From Massilia aurea (GTDB lineage: Bacteria > Pseudomonadota > Gammaproteobacteria > Burkholderiales > Burkholderiaceae_D): a DNA stretch of 64,000 bases. How positions within the stretch are numbered: the stretch's first letter is position 1; each line of letters opens with the position of its first letter. The notes under the pieces are model-generated. The model did no database searches and was not told the origin of the DNA. It saw nothing but the letters and a program-made list of their open reading frames with translations. Of the stretch, positions 29,440 to 42,100 are shown one piece after another. Made by a program: the position numbers and the translations under genes. The stretch spans positions 1,860,001-1,924,000 of the forward strand of contig NZ_JACHBX010000001.1 in NCBI RefSeq assembly GCF_014200505.1, read 5' to 3'.

Positions 29440-29630
29440 CTTGATCGGGAGAGCGCAGCATGCTGCCGCCGAAGGGGCACTCACCCATAAACTCTCAGGC
29501 AAAAGGACCGGTCAAGGGACGGCGGCGCAGCGCGCGGCGGTTCAACTCTGGAGAGCGGCCGCGGTAGCGGTCCACCGAAGGGGCAAGCGGCGCACAGCCG
29601 CTATCTCTCAGGTACCAAGGACAGAGGGGT
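29440..29630 (+). promoter_or_regulatory. tandem glycine riboswitch (two aptamers)
   Basis: Two glycine-aptamer cores follow each other. The first has GGGAGAGC, GCCGAAGGGGCA and AACTCTCAGGCAAAAGGAC (29445-29510). The second has CTGGAGAGCGG, ACCGAAGGGGCAA and ATCTCTCAGGTACCAAGGAC (29547-29623), joined by a short linker. CCGAAGGGGCA and CTCTCAGG are hallmark glycine-aptamer sequences. Glycine binding should turn on gcvTHP when glycine is in excess. The expression platform between 29624 and the gcvT Shine-Dalgarno at about 29672 shows no terminator with a T-run, so control may be at translation. Confidence 0.95.
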
Positions 29631-29680
29631 CGACAGCGCACGACGACCGTGCTGTACCCCTATTTCTGCCTGAGGATTTC

Positions 29681-30799
29681 ATGACGCTCAAAGCGACCCC
29701 GCTCAATTCCGCTCACCGCGCCGCCAACGCCAAGATGGTCGATTTCGGCGGCTGGGACATGCCCGTCAACTACGGTTCGCAAATCGAAGAGCACAACGCG
29801 GTGCGCAGCGACGCCGGCATGTTCGACGTGTCCCATATGTGTGTCGTCGACGTCAAGGGCGCCAACGTGCGCACGTTCCTGCGCGGCCTCCTGGCCAATA
29901 ACGTCGACAAGCTGCAGGTGCCGGGCAAGGCCCTGTACTCGTGCATGCTCAATCCCGAAGGCGGCGTCATCGACGACCTGATCGTCTATTTCCTGTCCGA
30001 AGAATGGTTCCGCATCGTCGTCAACGCCGGCACCGCCGAAAAAGACGTCGCGTGGATGAATCAGCAGAACACCGCCACCAACAGCGGCGTGACGATCACC
30101 GCGCGCCGCGACGGCAACGATCCGATCGCGCTGATCGCCGTGCAGGGCCCGAACGCCCGCGCCAAGGTGTGGCAGGTACTGCCGAGCACTCAGGCGCCAT
30201 CCGAAAACCTCAAGCCGTTCAACGCCGTCATCGTCCCGGACACCGCGTTCGGTGAAGCGATGATCGCCCGCACCGGCTACACCGGCGAAGACGGCTTCGA
30301 GATCGGCGTGCCGGTGTCGAAAGCCGAAGCGCTGTGGAATGCGTTTGTCGCCGTCGGCATCAAGCCGGCCGGTCTCGGTGCGCGCGATACGCTGCGCCTG
30401 GAAGCCGGCATGAACCTGTACGGCCAGGACATGGACGACTCCGTGAACCCGCTCGACGCTGGCCTGGCCTGGACGATCGACCTGGTCTCGGAGCGCGACT
30501 TCATCGGCAAGGCCGCCCTGCAGGCCAAGGGCCAGGGCGCGCAGTTCGTCGGCCTGATCCTGCGCGAAAAAGGCGGCATCCTGCGCGCGCACCAGAAAGT
30601 GGTGGCAGCGTCAGGCCTGGAAGGCGAGATCACCAGCGGCACCTTCAGCCCGAGCATGCAGCAGGCGATTGCCCTGGCGCGCGTGCCGATGGACGTGGCC
30701 ATCGGCGACACGGTCCACGTGATCATCCGCGACAAGCGCCTGGCCGCCAGCGTCGTCAAGCTGCCGTTCGTGCGCAACGGCAAAGTGCTGGCCGCCTGA
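29681..30799 (+). CDS. gcvT: aminomethyltransferase, glycine cleavage system T protein
   Basis: The 372-residue protein has the GcvT family marks: [22 protein letters not shown] near the N-terminus (shown in part), DVSHM, and [11 protein letters not shown] for folate binding. It transfers the aminomethyl carbon from the H protein to tetrahydrofolate, releasing ammonia. I chose ATG 29681, preceded by GAGGATTTC, because frames further upstream would run through the riboswitch. It begins the gcvT-gcvH-gcvP operon under a glycine riboswitch. Confidence 0.97.
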   Translation: MTLKATPLNSAHRAANAKMVDFGGWDMPVNYGSQIEEHNAVRSDAGMFDVSHMCVVDVKGANVRTFLRGLLANNVDKLQVPGKALYSCMLNPEGGVIDDLIVYFLSEEWFRIVVNAGTAEKDVAWMNQQNTATNSGVTITARRDGNDPIALIAVQGPNARAKVWQVLPSTQAPSENLKPFNAVIVPDTAFGEAMIARTGYTGEDGFEIGVPVSKAEALWNAFVAVGIKPAGLGARDTLRLEAGMNLYGQDMDDSVNPLDAGLAWTIDLVSERDFIGKAALQAKGQGAQFVGLILREKGGILRAHQKVVAASGLEGEITSGTFSPSMQQAIALARVPMDVAIGDTVHVIIRDKRLAASVVKLPFVRNGKVLAA

Positions 30800-30857
30800 G
30801 CGCTGCCTAGAATCCAGAACACCTATACTGCTATCCACCCCACTACCCGGAGTCCTC

Positions 30858-31238
30858 ATGAACATCCCTACCGACCTGAAATACACCGAATCCCATGAGT
30901 GGGTTCGCCGCGAAGAAGACGGCACCCTGACCGTCGGCATCACCGAATACGCGCAGGACGCGCTGGGCGACATCGTGTTCGTCGAACTGCCGCAGGTCGG
31001 CAAGGCCTTCACCGCCGGCAGCGACGCCGCTGTCGTGGAATCGGTGAAAGCCGCCAGCGACATCTATGCGCCAGTCAACGGCACCGTCACCGCCGTGAAC
31101 CAGCCAGTGGCCGACGCGCCGGACTCGATCAACCAGGATGCCTACGGCAGCTGGCTGTTCAAGCTCGCGCCAAGCGACGCTGGCTCGTACGACAATCTGC
31201 TCGACGCTGACGCCTACGGCAAGACCACCGACCACTGA
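30858..31238 (+). CDS. gcvH: glycine cleavage system H protein
   Basis: A 126-residue lipoyl-carrier protein. [11 protein letters not shown] contains the Lys64 that carries lipoate, in the family's ESVKAxSD context. It shuttles the aminomethyl group between the P, T and L proteins. ATG 30858 is preceded by GGAG at 30849-30852. Length is normal. It lies between gcvT and gcvP, the usual order. Confidence 0.97.
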   Translation: MNIPTDLKYTESHEWVRREEDGTLTVGITEYAQDALGDIVFVELPQVGKAFTAGSDAAVVESVKAASDIYAPVNGTVTAVNQPVADAPDSINQDAYGSWLFKLAPSDAGSYDNLLDADAYGKTTDH

Positions 31239-31333
31239 TCCGCCTCCAGGTGCGCCGCCGGCCCCGCCGCGGCGCACCGCCCTGCACCACCCGCCATTCT
31301 CCTTCAACGTCGCCGCAGACTGTGTCCCCCAAC

Positions 31334-34201
<2,868 letters not shown>

Positions 34202-34216
<15 letters not shown>

Positions 34217-34271
34217 TCGCTGAGCTGCCCTGGCAGCGGCATCATTTGCGGCTCGATGCGAGCCGCAAATG
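34202..34271 (+). terminator. two perfect hairpins at the end of gcvP
   Basis: AGCGATTAC/GTAATCGCT (34202-34221) covers the gcvP stop. CATTTGCGGCTC/GAGCCGCAAATG (34243-34271) is a 12-bp stem with a 5-nt loop and lies inside the last codons of the converging chemoreceptor gene. Neither has a T-run, so termination strength is unclear. Confidence 0.5.
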
Positions 34272-35954
34272 CGATGCCGAGTGACGGCGGCGTTCCCGGT
34301 TTGACCCACGCCGTTCGCGCGTGGGTTCGCCGGGGACGCCGCTGTTTTCATTGGGGCCTGGCAGTACCGGCAACGTCGCCGCCGGTGCCCCGTGGCTACC
34401 CTCTCCCTCCTCGAGCCTGAACCCGGCCACGGTGCGCGCCAGCGCAATCGCCTGCATCTGCAGCATGCAGGCGGCGCTGGCGGCTTCCTCGACCAGCGTG
34501 CAGTTCTGGCGCGTGACCTGGTCCATCTGCACGATCGCCTGACTGACGCCCTGCAGTTGCTTCGCCTGGCCATCGCCGGTCGAGCCGATCCGCCCGACCA
34601 GATGTTCGACATCGCGCACCGAACTGGCGATGCGCTGCATATTGCTGCCGGCGTGCAGCGCCCACGCCGTGCCGCCGTCGATCTGCGCCACCGACTGCGC
34701 GATCACGGCGCGGATTTCCTGGCTGGCCGCGGCCACGCGCCGCGCCAGCGCGCGCACCTCGGTCGCCACCGCCGCCAGATCCGTGGCGCTGACTGGCGCA
34801 CGCGAGGCGTCCAGCGCCGCATTCAACACCCGCGTGCCCGTTTCACCTGCCGCCACCTCCAGCGCATCGACGATCGCCATCACCTGCTGCGCGCTGCGCC
34901 GGCTCGCGTCCAGTGTGTTGACGAGCCGCTCGACGACACCGCCACCGTCCTGCGCAACGTCGCCGGCACCAGCGGCGAGGCGGTTGGCGGCACGGGCATC
35001 GTCGACGTTATCGCGCACGTTCGCCGCCAGCGCCTGCAGCGTGTCCTCGGTGTCGGCCAGCGCCTCGGCGCGGTACACGGCGCGGCTGCCCAGGCTCAGG
35101 CTCCCGAGCTTGATGTCGCGCGACGCTGCGCCGATCGTGCGCGCCGCCTCGGCCACCGTGCACAGCATGCCATTCAGATTGCGGATGCTGGCATCGAGCA
35201 GGCGCGAGGTGTCGGCGATTTCGTCGCTGCCGTAGTCACGCTCCTGCACCGTGAAGTTGCCGCTGGCCAGGCTGCTGGCGGCCAGGCCGATGCCACGGAT
35301 CTCGCCGAGCAGGATACGGCGCACGGCGAACGTGATGGCGAGTGACAGCCCGATCGCCAGCACCAGCACAGTGGGCATCAGCAGAGAAACCATGCGAAAG
35401 TCGGCCTTGGCGCCTGCGGCGGCCTGGCGTGCCAGCGTGTCTTCGAGCGCGCTGAGACCAGCCAAGCGCTGATCGACCAGCGCGTATGCGGCTTCGGCCT
35501 TCTGCATCGCGTTGGCGCTGATCGAGCCGTCCAGTGGCGCGAGTTCGATGACGTCGCGCACCGCGCGCGCGTAGCGGCGCTGCGCCTGCGCGGCCTGCTC
35601 GACGTGGCGCAGCTCGGCGCCAGTCAGCGGACCGGTCGACAGCGTCGTGAGGCCAACCGCAATGCGCCCGTGCTGCGCCAGGATGTCGCGCCGCAGCGGC
35701 TCGGTGCGAGCCGGCGGAAAGCTGCCGCCCATCCAGCTCAGGTAACGGTAGATGTCGGCATGCGCCTTGTGCGATTGCGTGCCCAGGCTGGCGGCAGCAC
35801 GCAAGCTGGCGGCGCGCTGGCCGACGATCGATTCGAGCGATGCATTCTGACGCGCCAGCGCGACATAGGCCGCGCACGACAGCACCAGCAGCAGCACGAG
35901 GACGGCGCCTGGGGCCAGCAGGAGCTTGGGGCCGATGCGAAGACGGGCCAGCAT
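34242..35954 (-). CDS. methyl-accepting chemotaxis-type protein with degenerate signalling tip
   Basis: A 570-residue protein: membrane span 1 (about 11-33), periplasmic four-helix-like sensor domain (34-190), membrane span 2 (about 191-211), HAMP-like region, then a long helical cytoplasmic domain. The signalling tip should read close to [21 protein letters not shown]; here it is LEVAAGETGTRVLNAALDAS followed by RAPVSATD, while the flanking ATEVRALARRVAAASQEI is well kept. The hydrophobic CheA/CheW contact residues are therefore partly lost. The C-terminus is Arg/Ser-rich. An 18-codon ORF (35956-36012) directly precedes it with a good ribosome-binding site. The protein may signal elsewhere than the flagellar chemotaxis array. 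Confidence 0.85.
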   Translation of the reverse strand: MLARLRIGPKLLLAPGAVLVLLLVLSCAAYVALARQNASLESIVGQRAASLRAAASLGTQSHKAHADIYRYLSWMGGSFPPARTEPLRRDILAQHGRIAVGLTTLSTGPLTGAELRHVEQAAQAQRRYARAVRDVIELAPLDGSISANAMQKAEAAYALVDQRLAGLSALEDTLARQAAAGAKADFRMVSLLMPTVLVLAIGLSLAITFAVRRILLGEIRGIGLAASSLASGNFTVQERDYGSDEIADTSRLLDASIRNLNGMLCTVAEAARTIGAASRDIKLGSLSLGSRAVYRAEALADTEDTLQALAANVRDNVDDARAANRLAAGAGDVAQDGGGVVERLVNTLDASRRSAQQVMAIVDALEVAAGETGTRVLNAALDASRAPVSATDLAAVATEVRALARRVAAASQEIRAVIAQSVAQIDGGTAWALHAGSNMQRIASSVRDVEHLVGRIGSTGDGQAKQLQGVSQAIVQMDQVTRQNCTLVEEAASAACMLQMQAIALARTVAGFRLEEGEGSHGAPAATLPVLPGPNENSGVPGEPTRERRGSNRERRRHSASHLRLASSRK

Positions 35955-35955
35955 G

Positions 35956-36012
35956 TCAGGCCGCCGTCATGGCAGGTGGAACGACAGGGCGGCGCGGCGG
36001 TTTCATCGTCAT
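35956..36012 (-). CDS. 18-codon upstream ORF before the chemoreceptor gene
   Basis: ATG 36012 has a strong Shine-Dalgarno (AGGGG, 5 nt spacing) and encodes MTMKPPRRPVVPPAMTAA. Its stop is one base before the chemoreceptor ATG, which itself has no Shine-Dalgarno. The receptor is therefore likely translated by reinitiation. KPPRRP and VVPP are sequences where ribosomes tend to slow, and elongation factor P might affect expression. Confidence 0.5.
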   Translation of the reverse strand: MTMKPPRRPVVPPAMTAA

Positions 36013-36038
36013 GGTATCCCCTTGGAGAGCGTAATATT

Positions 36039-36062
36039 TCTTGAATGCACTCTTGAATGTAC
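36039..36062. repeat. tandem 12-bp direct repeat in a divergent promoter region
   Basis: TCTTGAATGCAC (36039-36050) and TCTTGAATGTAC (36051-36062) are adjacent, one mismatch, with a period near one helix turn. It sits between the chemoreceptor leader (minus) and the DUF3108 promoter (plus), so it may bind a regulator of either. Confidence 0.5.
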
Positions 36063-36082
36063 GCCGCAGAACAAGCCAGCCT

Positions 36083-36111
36083 TTGTGATGGCGCAAAGCG
36101 CGCGCTACACT
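36083..36111 (+). promoter_or_regulatory. promoter of the DUF3108 gene, probably leaderless
   Basis: TTGTGA (36083-36088) and TACACT (36106-36111) are exactly 17 bp apart. The expected start of transcription is at about 36118, the first base of the ATG, with no Shine-Dalgarno. This supports both a leaderless message and the choice of start codon. Confidence 0.6.
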
Positions 36112-36117
36112 AGCGGC

Positions 36118-37179
36118 ATGATCTTTCTTGCTCCACTGCACCGAAACCGGCGCCTGCTCCTGGTCTGCGTGCTGTCGCTTCTGCTGCACGCACTGGTGAT
36201 CGCCTGGATCGACGCGCGCCTGACGCAGCGCCCCGCCGTCATCGGCGTGCCGGAGTTCACGGTGCGGCTGGCCTCGGCCGAACGGGGCATCGTGGATGCA
36301 CGGTCCAGGGCGGTCGAAACACCTGCCGCACCTGCCGCATCTGCACCTCCGGAACCTCCCGCGCCAGCGCCGCCCGTGGCGCCTGCTCCCATCGCCATGG
36401 CCGATAGCGGCCCGGTTGCCATACCGTCCGCCGCGCTGCCCATCGATGCTGGCGAGGCCGCGCTCCCCGCCGCCAGCGGCGGCAGTGCTGCCCCCATCCA
36501 GATGCCGGGCACCTACCGTGTCAAACCACCGCCGTCCGGCCGCATCGACTACACCGTCGTCACGCGCAGCAGCCTGGACGCGCCGTCGCAGGACGGCGGT
36601 AGCGCGCGCATGGTCTGGCGCAGCGATGGCACGCGCTATGCGGTCGAACTCGATGGTGTGCTGGGTACGATCTCCAGCGAAGGCCAGGTCGACGATGCCG
36701 GCATCGCGCCACAACGGGCATTAACCGGGATGGGCACCGGCGCCTTGACCACCGTTTTCGATCGCGGCAGCGGCACCATCGGCGCCGGGCCGCAGGGGCA
36801 GCCCTTCCCGCTCGTGCCGGGAAGCCAGGACACGGCGTCGGTCTTGCTGCAACTGGCGGGCATGGGCGTGAGCGATGCAGGCCAGATCAAGGACGTGCTG
36901 GAATTCTGGGTGAGTGGCGCGGGCGGCGCCGGCATCGAGCGCTATCAGGTGATGGGGCCGGAACGGATCGCCACGGCCGCCGGGCCGCTCGAGACCGTGC
37001 GGCTGGTGCGCCTGGGCGAGCCGGGCGCGCCCGTGCTGGAACTGTGGCTGGCGCCACAGCATGCGTGGCTGCCGGTGCAGCTGCGCGTGACCGACGCGCT
37101 GGGCGCCTCGCGCACGCAAACGCTGGCATCGATTGCGATCGACACCAGCGCAGCACCAAAAAAATCAGCGCAAGAATAA
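36118..37179 (+). CDS. DUF3108 domain protein, membrane-anchored envelope protein
   Basis: The 353-residue protein has an N-terminal membrane segment (LLLVCVLSLLLHALVIAWI) that probably anchors it in the inner membrane. A Pro/Ala-rich linker (about 60-120) resembles TonB-like periplasmic spacers. A globular C-terminal part follows from about residue 135 (YRVKPPPSGRIDYTVV onward) and fits DUF3108. Function unknown; the layout suggests a periplasmic binding or envelope role. The start is fixed by a promoter placing transcription at this ATG; the frame extends upstream to 35926 without sense. The 165-bp palindromic element at 37224 lies between it and the converging prfC. Confidence 0.8.
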   Translation: MIFLAPLHRNRRLLLVCVLSLLLHALVIAWIDARLTQRPAVIGVPEFTVRLASAERGIVDARSRAVETPAAPAASAPPEPPAPAPPVAPAPIAMADSGPVAIPSAALPIDAGEAALPAASGGSAAPIQMPGTYRVKPPPSGRIDYTVVTRSSLDAPSQDGGSARMVWRSDGTRYAVELDGVLGTISSEGQVDDAGIAPQRALTGMGTGALTTVFDRGSGTIGAGPQGQPFPLVPGSQDTASVLLQLAGMGVSDAGQIKDVLEFWVSGAGGAGIERYQVMGPERIATAAGPLETVRLVRLGEPGAPVLELWLAPQHAWLPVQLRVTDALGASRTQTLASIAIDTSAAPKKSAQE

Positions 37180-37223
37180 CGGGAAGAATAACGGCCCGCG
37201 TCAGGACGACGCGGGCATGGGCC

Positions 37224-37388
37224 TAGGGAAGCACTGATTTATTCTGGGGGATGGAATTGGCTTTGAAAAAGTCAGCCTGCAAGGCGCAAAATCGAAGCAA
37301 TAGCGAGCTATTGCGAGAATTTGCAACGCCGCAGGATGGCTCTTTTCAACGCCAAGTCCGCCGCCATGAATTAATCAGTGCTTCCCTA
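37224..37388. mobile_element. 165-bp palindromic MITE-like element
   Basis: AGGGAAGCACTGATTTATTC (37225-37244) is matched at 19 of 20 positions by the complement of 37368-37387. The inner sequence continues to pair imperfectly from both ends to an apex GCAATAGC/GCTATTGC (37297-37314), whose centre is the exact midpoint of the element. The whole therefore folds as one long hairpin. There is no coding capacity, so it would need a transposase in trans. It fills the gap between the DUF3108 and prfC genes and ends three bases before prfC's stop codon. Confidence 0.8.
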
Positions 37389-37391
37389 AAA

Positions 37392-39077
37392 TCAGGCCAG
37401 CTTGACCGCGTGCTCGCGGGTAGCATGGAAGGTCAGCTTGGGCCAGCGTTCCTGGGTCAGGCGCAGGTTGACGCCCGAGGTCGCCAGGTACGCCATATTG
37501 CCGGCCGCATCGTAGGCCACGTTGTGACCGAGCGAGTTTTCGAAGTCAGCCAGCGCCTTCTTGTCATCGCTCGAGACCCAGCGCGCACTGCTTATGCTGG
37601 CGCTTTCGAACACGGCATCGACGCCGTATTCGTTGAGCAGGCGGCTGGCGACCACCTCGAACTGCAGCACGCCGACCGCGCCCAGGATCAGCTCACTGCC
37701 CAGTACCGGCTTGAAGACCTGCACCGCGCCCTCTTCGCCCAGCTGCTGCAGGCCCTTGTGCAACTGCTTCATCTTGAGCGGATTACGGATGCGCACCGAC
37801 CGGAACAGCTCCGGCGCGAAGTACGGAATGCCGGTAAAGCTGAGCATTTCGCCCTCGGTGAAGCTGTCGCCGATCTGCATATTGCCGTGGTTCGGCAAGC
37901 CGATGATGTCGCCGGCGAAGGCTTCTTCGACCTGCTCGCGGCTCGACGCCATGAACGTCACGACCGACGACAGCTTGACGTCGCGGCCCAGGCGCAGGTG
38001 CTTGACCTTCATGCCTTTTTCAAAGCGGCCCGAGCATACGCGCAGGAACGCGATGCGGTCGCGGTGGGCCGGGTCCATATTGGCCTGGATCTTGAAGACG
38101 AAACCGGAAAACGGCACTTCGCTTGGCAGGACCGAGCGCACCGTGGCGTCGCGCTCGCGCGGCGCAGGCGCCCAGTCGACCAGCGCCGACAGGATTTCGC
38201 GCACGCCGAAGTTGTTGATCGCCGAGCCGAAGAACACCGGGGTCTGCACGCCGGACAGGAAGCGCTCCAGGTCGAACACGTGCGAGGCGCCGTGCACCAG
38301 CTCGACTTCCATCTTGAGTTGCTCGATCTCGAGGGGGAACATCTCGGCCAGGCGCGGGTTGTCGATGCCCTTGACGATCTCGAAGGCGCCGTCGGCTTTT
38401 TCTTCACCGGCCTTGAACAGCATGATCTCGTCCTTCAGCAGGTGGTACACACCGCGGAAGTTCTTGCCCATGCCGATCGGCCAGGTCACCGGCGCGCACT
38501 CGATCTTGAGCACCGATTCGACTTCGTCGAGCAGTTCGAGCGGATCGCGCGTTTCGCGGTCCATCTTGTTCATGAACGTGACGATCGGCGTGGCGCGCAT
38601 GCGGCACACTTCGAGCAGCTTGATCGTCTGCGCCTCGACGCCCTTGGCCGCATCGATCACCATCAGCGCCGAGTCGACCGCCGTCAGCACGCGGTAGGTG
38701 TCTTCGGAGAAGTCCTGGTGGCCGGGGGTGTCGAGCAGGTTGATGACGTGGTCGCGGAAATCGAACTGCATCACCGACGAGGCAACCGAAATGCCGCGCT
38801 GCTTTTCGATGTCCATCCAGTCGGACGTCGCATGGCGCCCGCTCTTGCGGCCCTTGACGGTACCGGCCAGCTGGATGGCGCCCGAGAACAGCAGCAGTTT
38901 TTCGGTCAGCGTGGTTTTACCGGCATCCGGGTGGGAAATGATGCCGAAGGTGCGGCGGCGCCCCACTTCGCGCGCGATCACGCCGGCCTGTGCGGCCGAG
39001 TTGGTGGTAGTGGTGGTGCTGTCATCGCGCGCGTCAGGCATGTCCTGCGCGGCGGAGGTGTCGGTATCGTTGGCCAT
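37392..39077 (-). CDS. prfC: peptide chain release factor 3
   Basis: A 561-residue translational GTPase. GTP motifs are SHPDAGKTT (G1), the switch residues around [17 protein letters not shown] (G3) and NKMD (G4). The C-terminal domains match RF3. It recycles RF1/RF2 from the ribosome after peptide release. It has an unusual N-terminal tail of about 35 residues, rich in Asp, Ser and Thr with five Thr in a row; the conserved part starts at [12 protein letters not shown] 39077 is chosen because GAAGGG lies 7 nt before it; an upstream in-frame start at 39092 is less likely. Convergent with the DUF3108 gene. Confidence 0.95.
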   Translation of the reverse strand: MANDTDTSAAQDMPDARDDSTTTTTNSAAQAGVIAREVGRRRTFGIISHPDAGKTTLTEKLLLFSGAIQLAGTVKGRKSGRHATSDWMDIEKQRGISVASSVMQFDFRDHVINLLDTPGHQDFSEDTYRVLTAVDSALMVIDAAKGVEAQTIKLLEVCRMRATPIVTFMNKMDRETRDPLELLDEVESVLKIECAPVTWPIGMGKNFRGVYHLLKDEIMLFKAGEEKADGAFEIVKGIDNPRLAEMFPLEIEQLKMEVELVHGASHVFDLERFLSGVQTPVFFGSAINNFGVREILSALVDWAPAPRERDATVRSVLPSEVPFSGFVFKIQANMDPAHRDRIAFLRVCSGRFEKGMKVKHLRLGRDVKLSSVVTFMASSREQVEEAFAGDIIGLPNHGNMQIGDSFTEGEMLSFTGIPYFAPELFRSVRIRNPLKMKQLHKGLQQLGEEGAVQVFKPVLGSELILGAVGVLQFEVVASRLLNEYGVDAVFESASISSARWVSSDDKKALADFENSLGHNVAYDAAGNMAYLATSGVNLRLTQERWPKLTFHATREHAVKLA

Positions 39078-39171
39078 AGTCGAGCCCTTCAAACGGCCCT
39101 TGTCGAAAACCCTCGATTTTACCGTTTTCGCAAGGCGCCGTGTGAACTCTCTTCGCTCCCGATGCCATCCC

Positions 39172-42100
39172 TCAGTCGCGCACGCGGCGCCAGCCGGCGC
39201 GGTGTGCTTCGATCGTTTCCGATGGCGGGAATTTGCCGGTCACCATGGTGCCGTCGGCGGTGGTGGTGATCGTCTTGAGCGCGCCCGACGGCAGGCGGAT
39301 CACGATGAAGCCCACCGCAGCCGAACTGGCCAGCGGATAGCCGGCCAGCCCGTCCGGCGAGGCCGCGCGGCCGGTGCAGACATTGAGCTGGTAGATATTG
39401 CTGGTGCCGCCAACCTTGCAGTCGGTCGACGAGCTTGGCAGGTTGGTGACCACGTTGATGGTGCCGGCCACCACCTGCGGGTCGAGGTTGACGCGCTCGC
39501 CGGTATTGAGGTTGAAGTCGGTGAACCAGCCCTTCTTGCTGGCCAGGTTCACGTCACCGCCATCGATCGTGTAGGGCGCATTGCCCGTGTCGTCACCGGC
39601 CACGCGCGCCAGCGTGCGCTTGACCATGGCCGACGACTGGCGCCAGGCGGCCGTGCTGATGCCCTCGCCGTCGTCCTTGAGCAGGTAGGCGCTCTGCACC
39701 TCGGTGCTGGTCACGTCGACCAGGTCGAGCAGGCGGCCAGTGCCGAACAGCACCACGCGCTGCGCCGACGCGACGGTCTTGTTGTCGACGGTCGTATCGA
39801 CCCGGCACAGCGTGACTTCAGGGCGGGTGGTGACCGGCTGGTCTACGCCGGCGTCGCCCATCAGCACGCGCGCCGGTGTGCCGGCGCCGGTGAAGTCGAA
39901 GCGCCACATCTTGCCGGTATTGTCGCCGCCGTACACATACGTCACCCGCGGATCGTTGTTCGGGTCATTCGTGATCGCCGAGATCTTGGCCAGGCCCGAC
40001 GGCGTGGCGACGCTGCCCACGCCGGTCGTCGCCGAGCGCGATTCGATCACCTTGCCGGTGGCAACGTCGACCACCAGCAGATAGCCCTTGCCGTCGCCCC
40101 CATCGACGCCGTCGACACCCGGGATATTGTTGTAGCCCGAGGTCAGGAACACGACCCATTTCTCCACGCCGGCGCTGTCGACGATGGTGCCGAACTGCGG
40201 GTTGCCGAACGTGAGGCCCAGGCGCGTGTCGACGTTGCCGGCGCAGGCACTGGCGTCGGCGCACAGTTCCCACAGCGCTTTCGGCGCGGCCGGGTCCGTG
40301 ACATCGAGCGCGTAGTAACCGCGCCCGCCCGCGTTCAACCCCGCCACCAGCACCGACTTCCATTCGGTGCCGACCTGGACGTCCGCAATCTCGGGCGAGC
40401 CGTCGACCGAGAAGATGTGGTTGGTGCCGTAGGTCGTGCTGGCAAGCTGGTGCAGTTTCTTCATCGTGATGCGCGGAACATACGCCCACAACTCTTCGCC
40501 CGAGTTCGCGTCGAACGCGTGCAGCATGCCGTCGTTGGCGGCGGCGAACACGGTCGCCTTGCGGCCTGCATGGGTGGTCTTGAAGGCACCATAGCCGGGC
40601 CGGTCGAAATTGCGGCGCGGTTCGCGCAGGTACGCCGGCTTGGACGAGGCGATATCGCCCAGCACGATCGGGATCGTCGTCTTGTCGGTGCCCACTTGCT
40701 CGCGCGAGAAGGCGCGCAGGATGTTGTCGTTGGCGTACTGCTGGCGACCGCGCAGCCAGTTGACGATGTTGCGGCCATCGTTGACCAGCGCGCGGTTGGC
40801 CACCGACATATTGGCGCACTGCGTCAGCGCATTGCATTTGTTGTCGAACCAGGCGCGCGTGCCCGTGTCCATCGTGTCGTAGCTGAACGCGGCCAGCGCG
40901 CCATCCTTGAGCATGTAGATCGAGCGTCCATCCAGGCCATCTTCGTCCACCTCGACCTGCCTGCCGAGCAGGCTCGAGGTATTCCAGTCCTCGGTCGCCG
41001 CCACGTCGCCGGTGATGGTATTGACCTTGCGCTTGGACAGGCGCCCGTACCAGTGCACGGTGGTGAACGTCGCCGAGAAGATGTCGTTGTCGCTTTGCGA
41101 GATGTTCGGGGTCGAGGTGGCCGCCGCCGCCGCTGCGCCGGTCTTGACTTCGATGTTCGACAGGGCCGTACGCAGCCCTTCCACCACCTGCATCGGATCG
41201 GACGCCGAGAAGTACTTGCCATGGCCATTGATCGCGGCATGCCACAGATCGTCCACGCGCGATTGCAGGGCGGCCGAGCCGCTGTCTTCGTCGACGTCCG
41301 GATCGGGCCAGACGTAGCGCCCCTGATTGTTCCAGGGGCAGTTGAGCGCTCCGCTGACCAGCTTGTAGAAGTCGCCGTTCGGATCCGGGTCAGTGTCGTA
41401 TTTCGCCTCGTAGTTCATGATGCCGTCCACGCCCAGGCCGAGGGCATAGGTGCGCATGTGCAGGCGGTTGTTCTCGCCGGTGCCAGCCGGCACCGCGCCG
41501 GGTTTCGTGTAGTCCTCGAGCGTGGGGCGCAGTGACACGGTCTTGTCGGCCGAGCCGCCGTTGTACCAGTACAGCGCGATGTCGGCCAGCGATGGCTTGC
41601 CCTGGCCGCGCGGATCGACGCATCCCTTCGATTGCAGGCAGAAGCGGGCCGGATTGTCGACCTGATCGTTGCTGGCCACCCCGACCGGGGCCCTGCCATT
41701 CCAGTAGCCGTCGGTGGTGATGAACGTGAAGTTCTGCTGGCACGGGAACTTCACGACTTCCTCGCCGGCCCTGTAGTTGTAGGGACTCTGGTTGGCGTAC
41801 ATCTTGCCGATCGCGTGCAGGGCCTGGCGCACCGGGGTCGAGCCCTCCGTATCCATCGCGTACAGCGCGTTGTACCAACTGGTGCGGTCAGCGCCGGCAA
41901 ACGGCTTGGGCTTGTTCATGGCGCCTTCGACCGCGGCAACCGACAATGCGACCAGCCCCACGTTGTACTTGTCGGTGACGGGCGAGAACGCCTGGCCGAC
42001 AGCTGTCTTCATCATCTGGTTGCGGGTGCGGTAGTAGCCATACCAGTTGGCGAAGTTGGTCATCTCCTGCGCATACGAGCAGGAGCCGCTGGTGCAGTCG

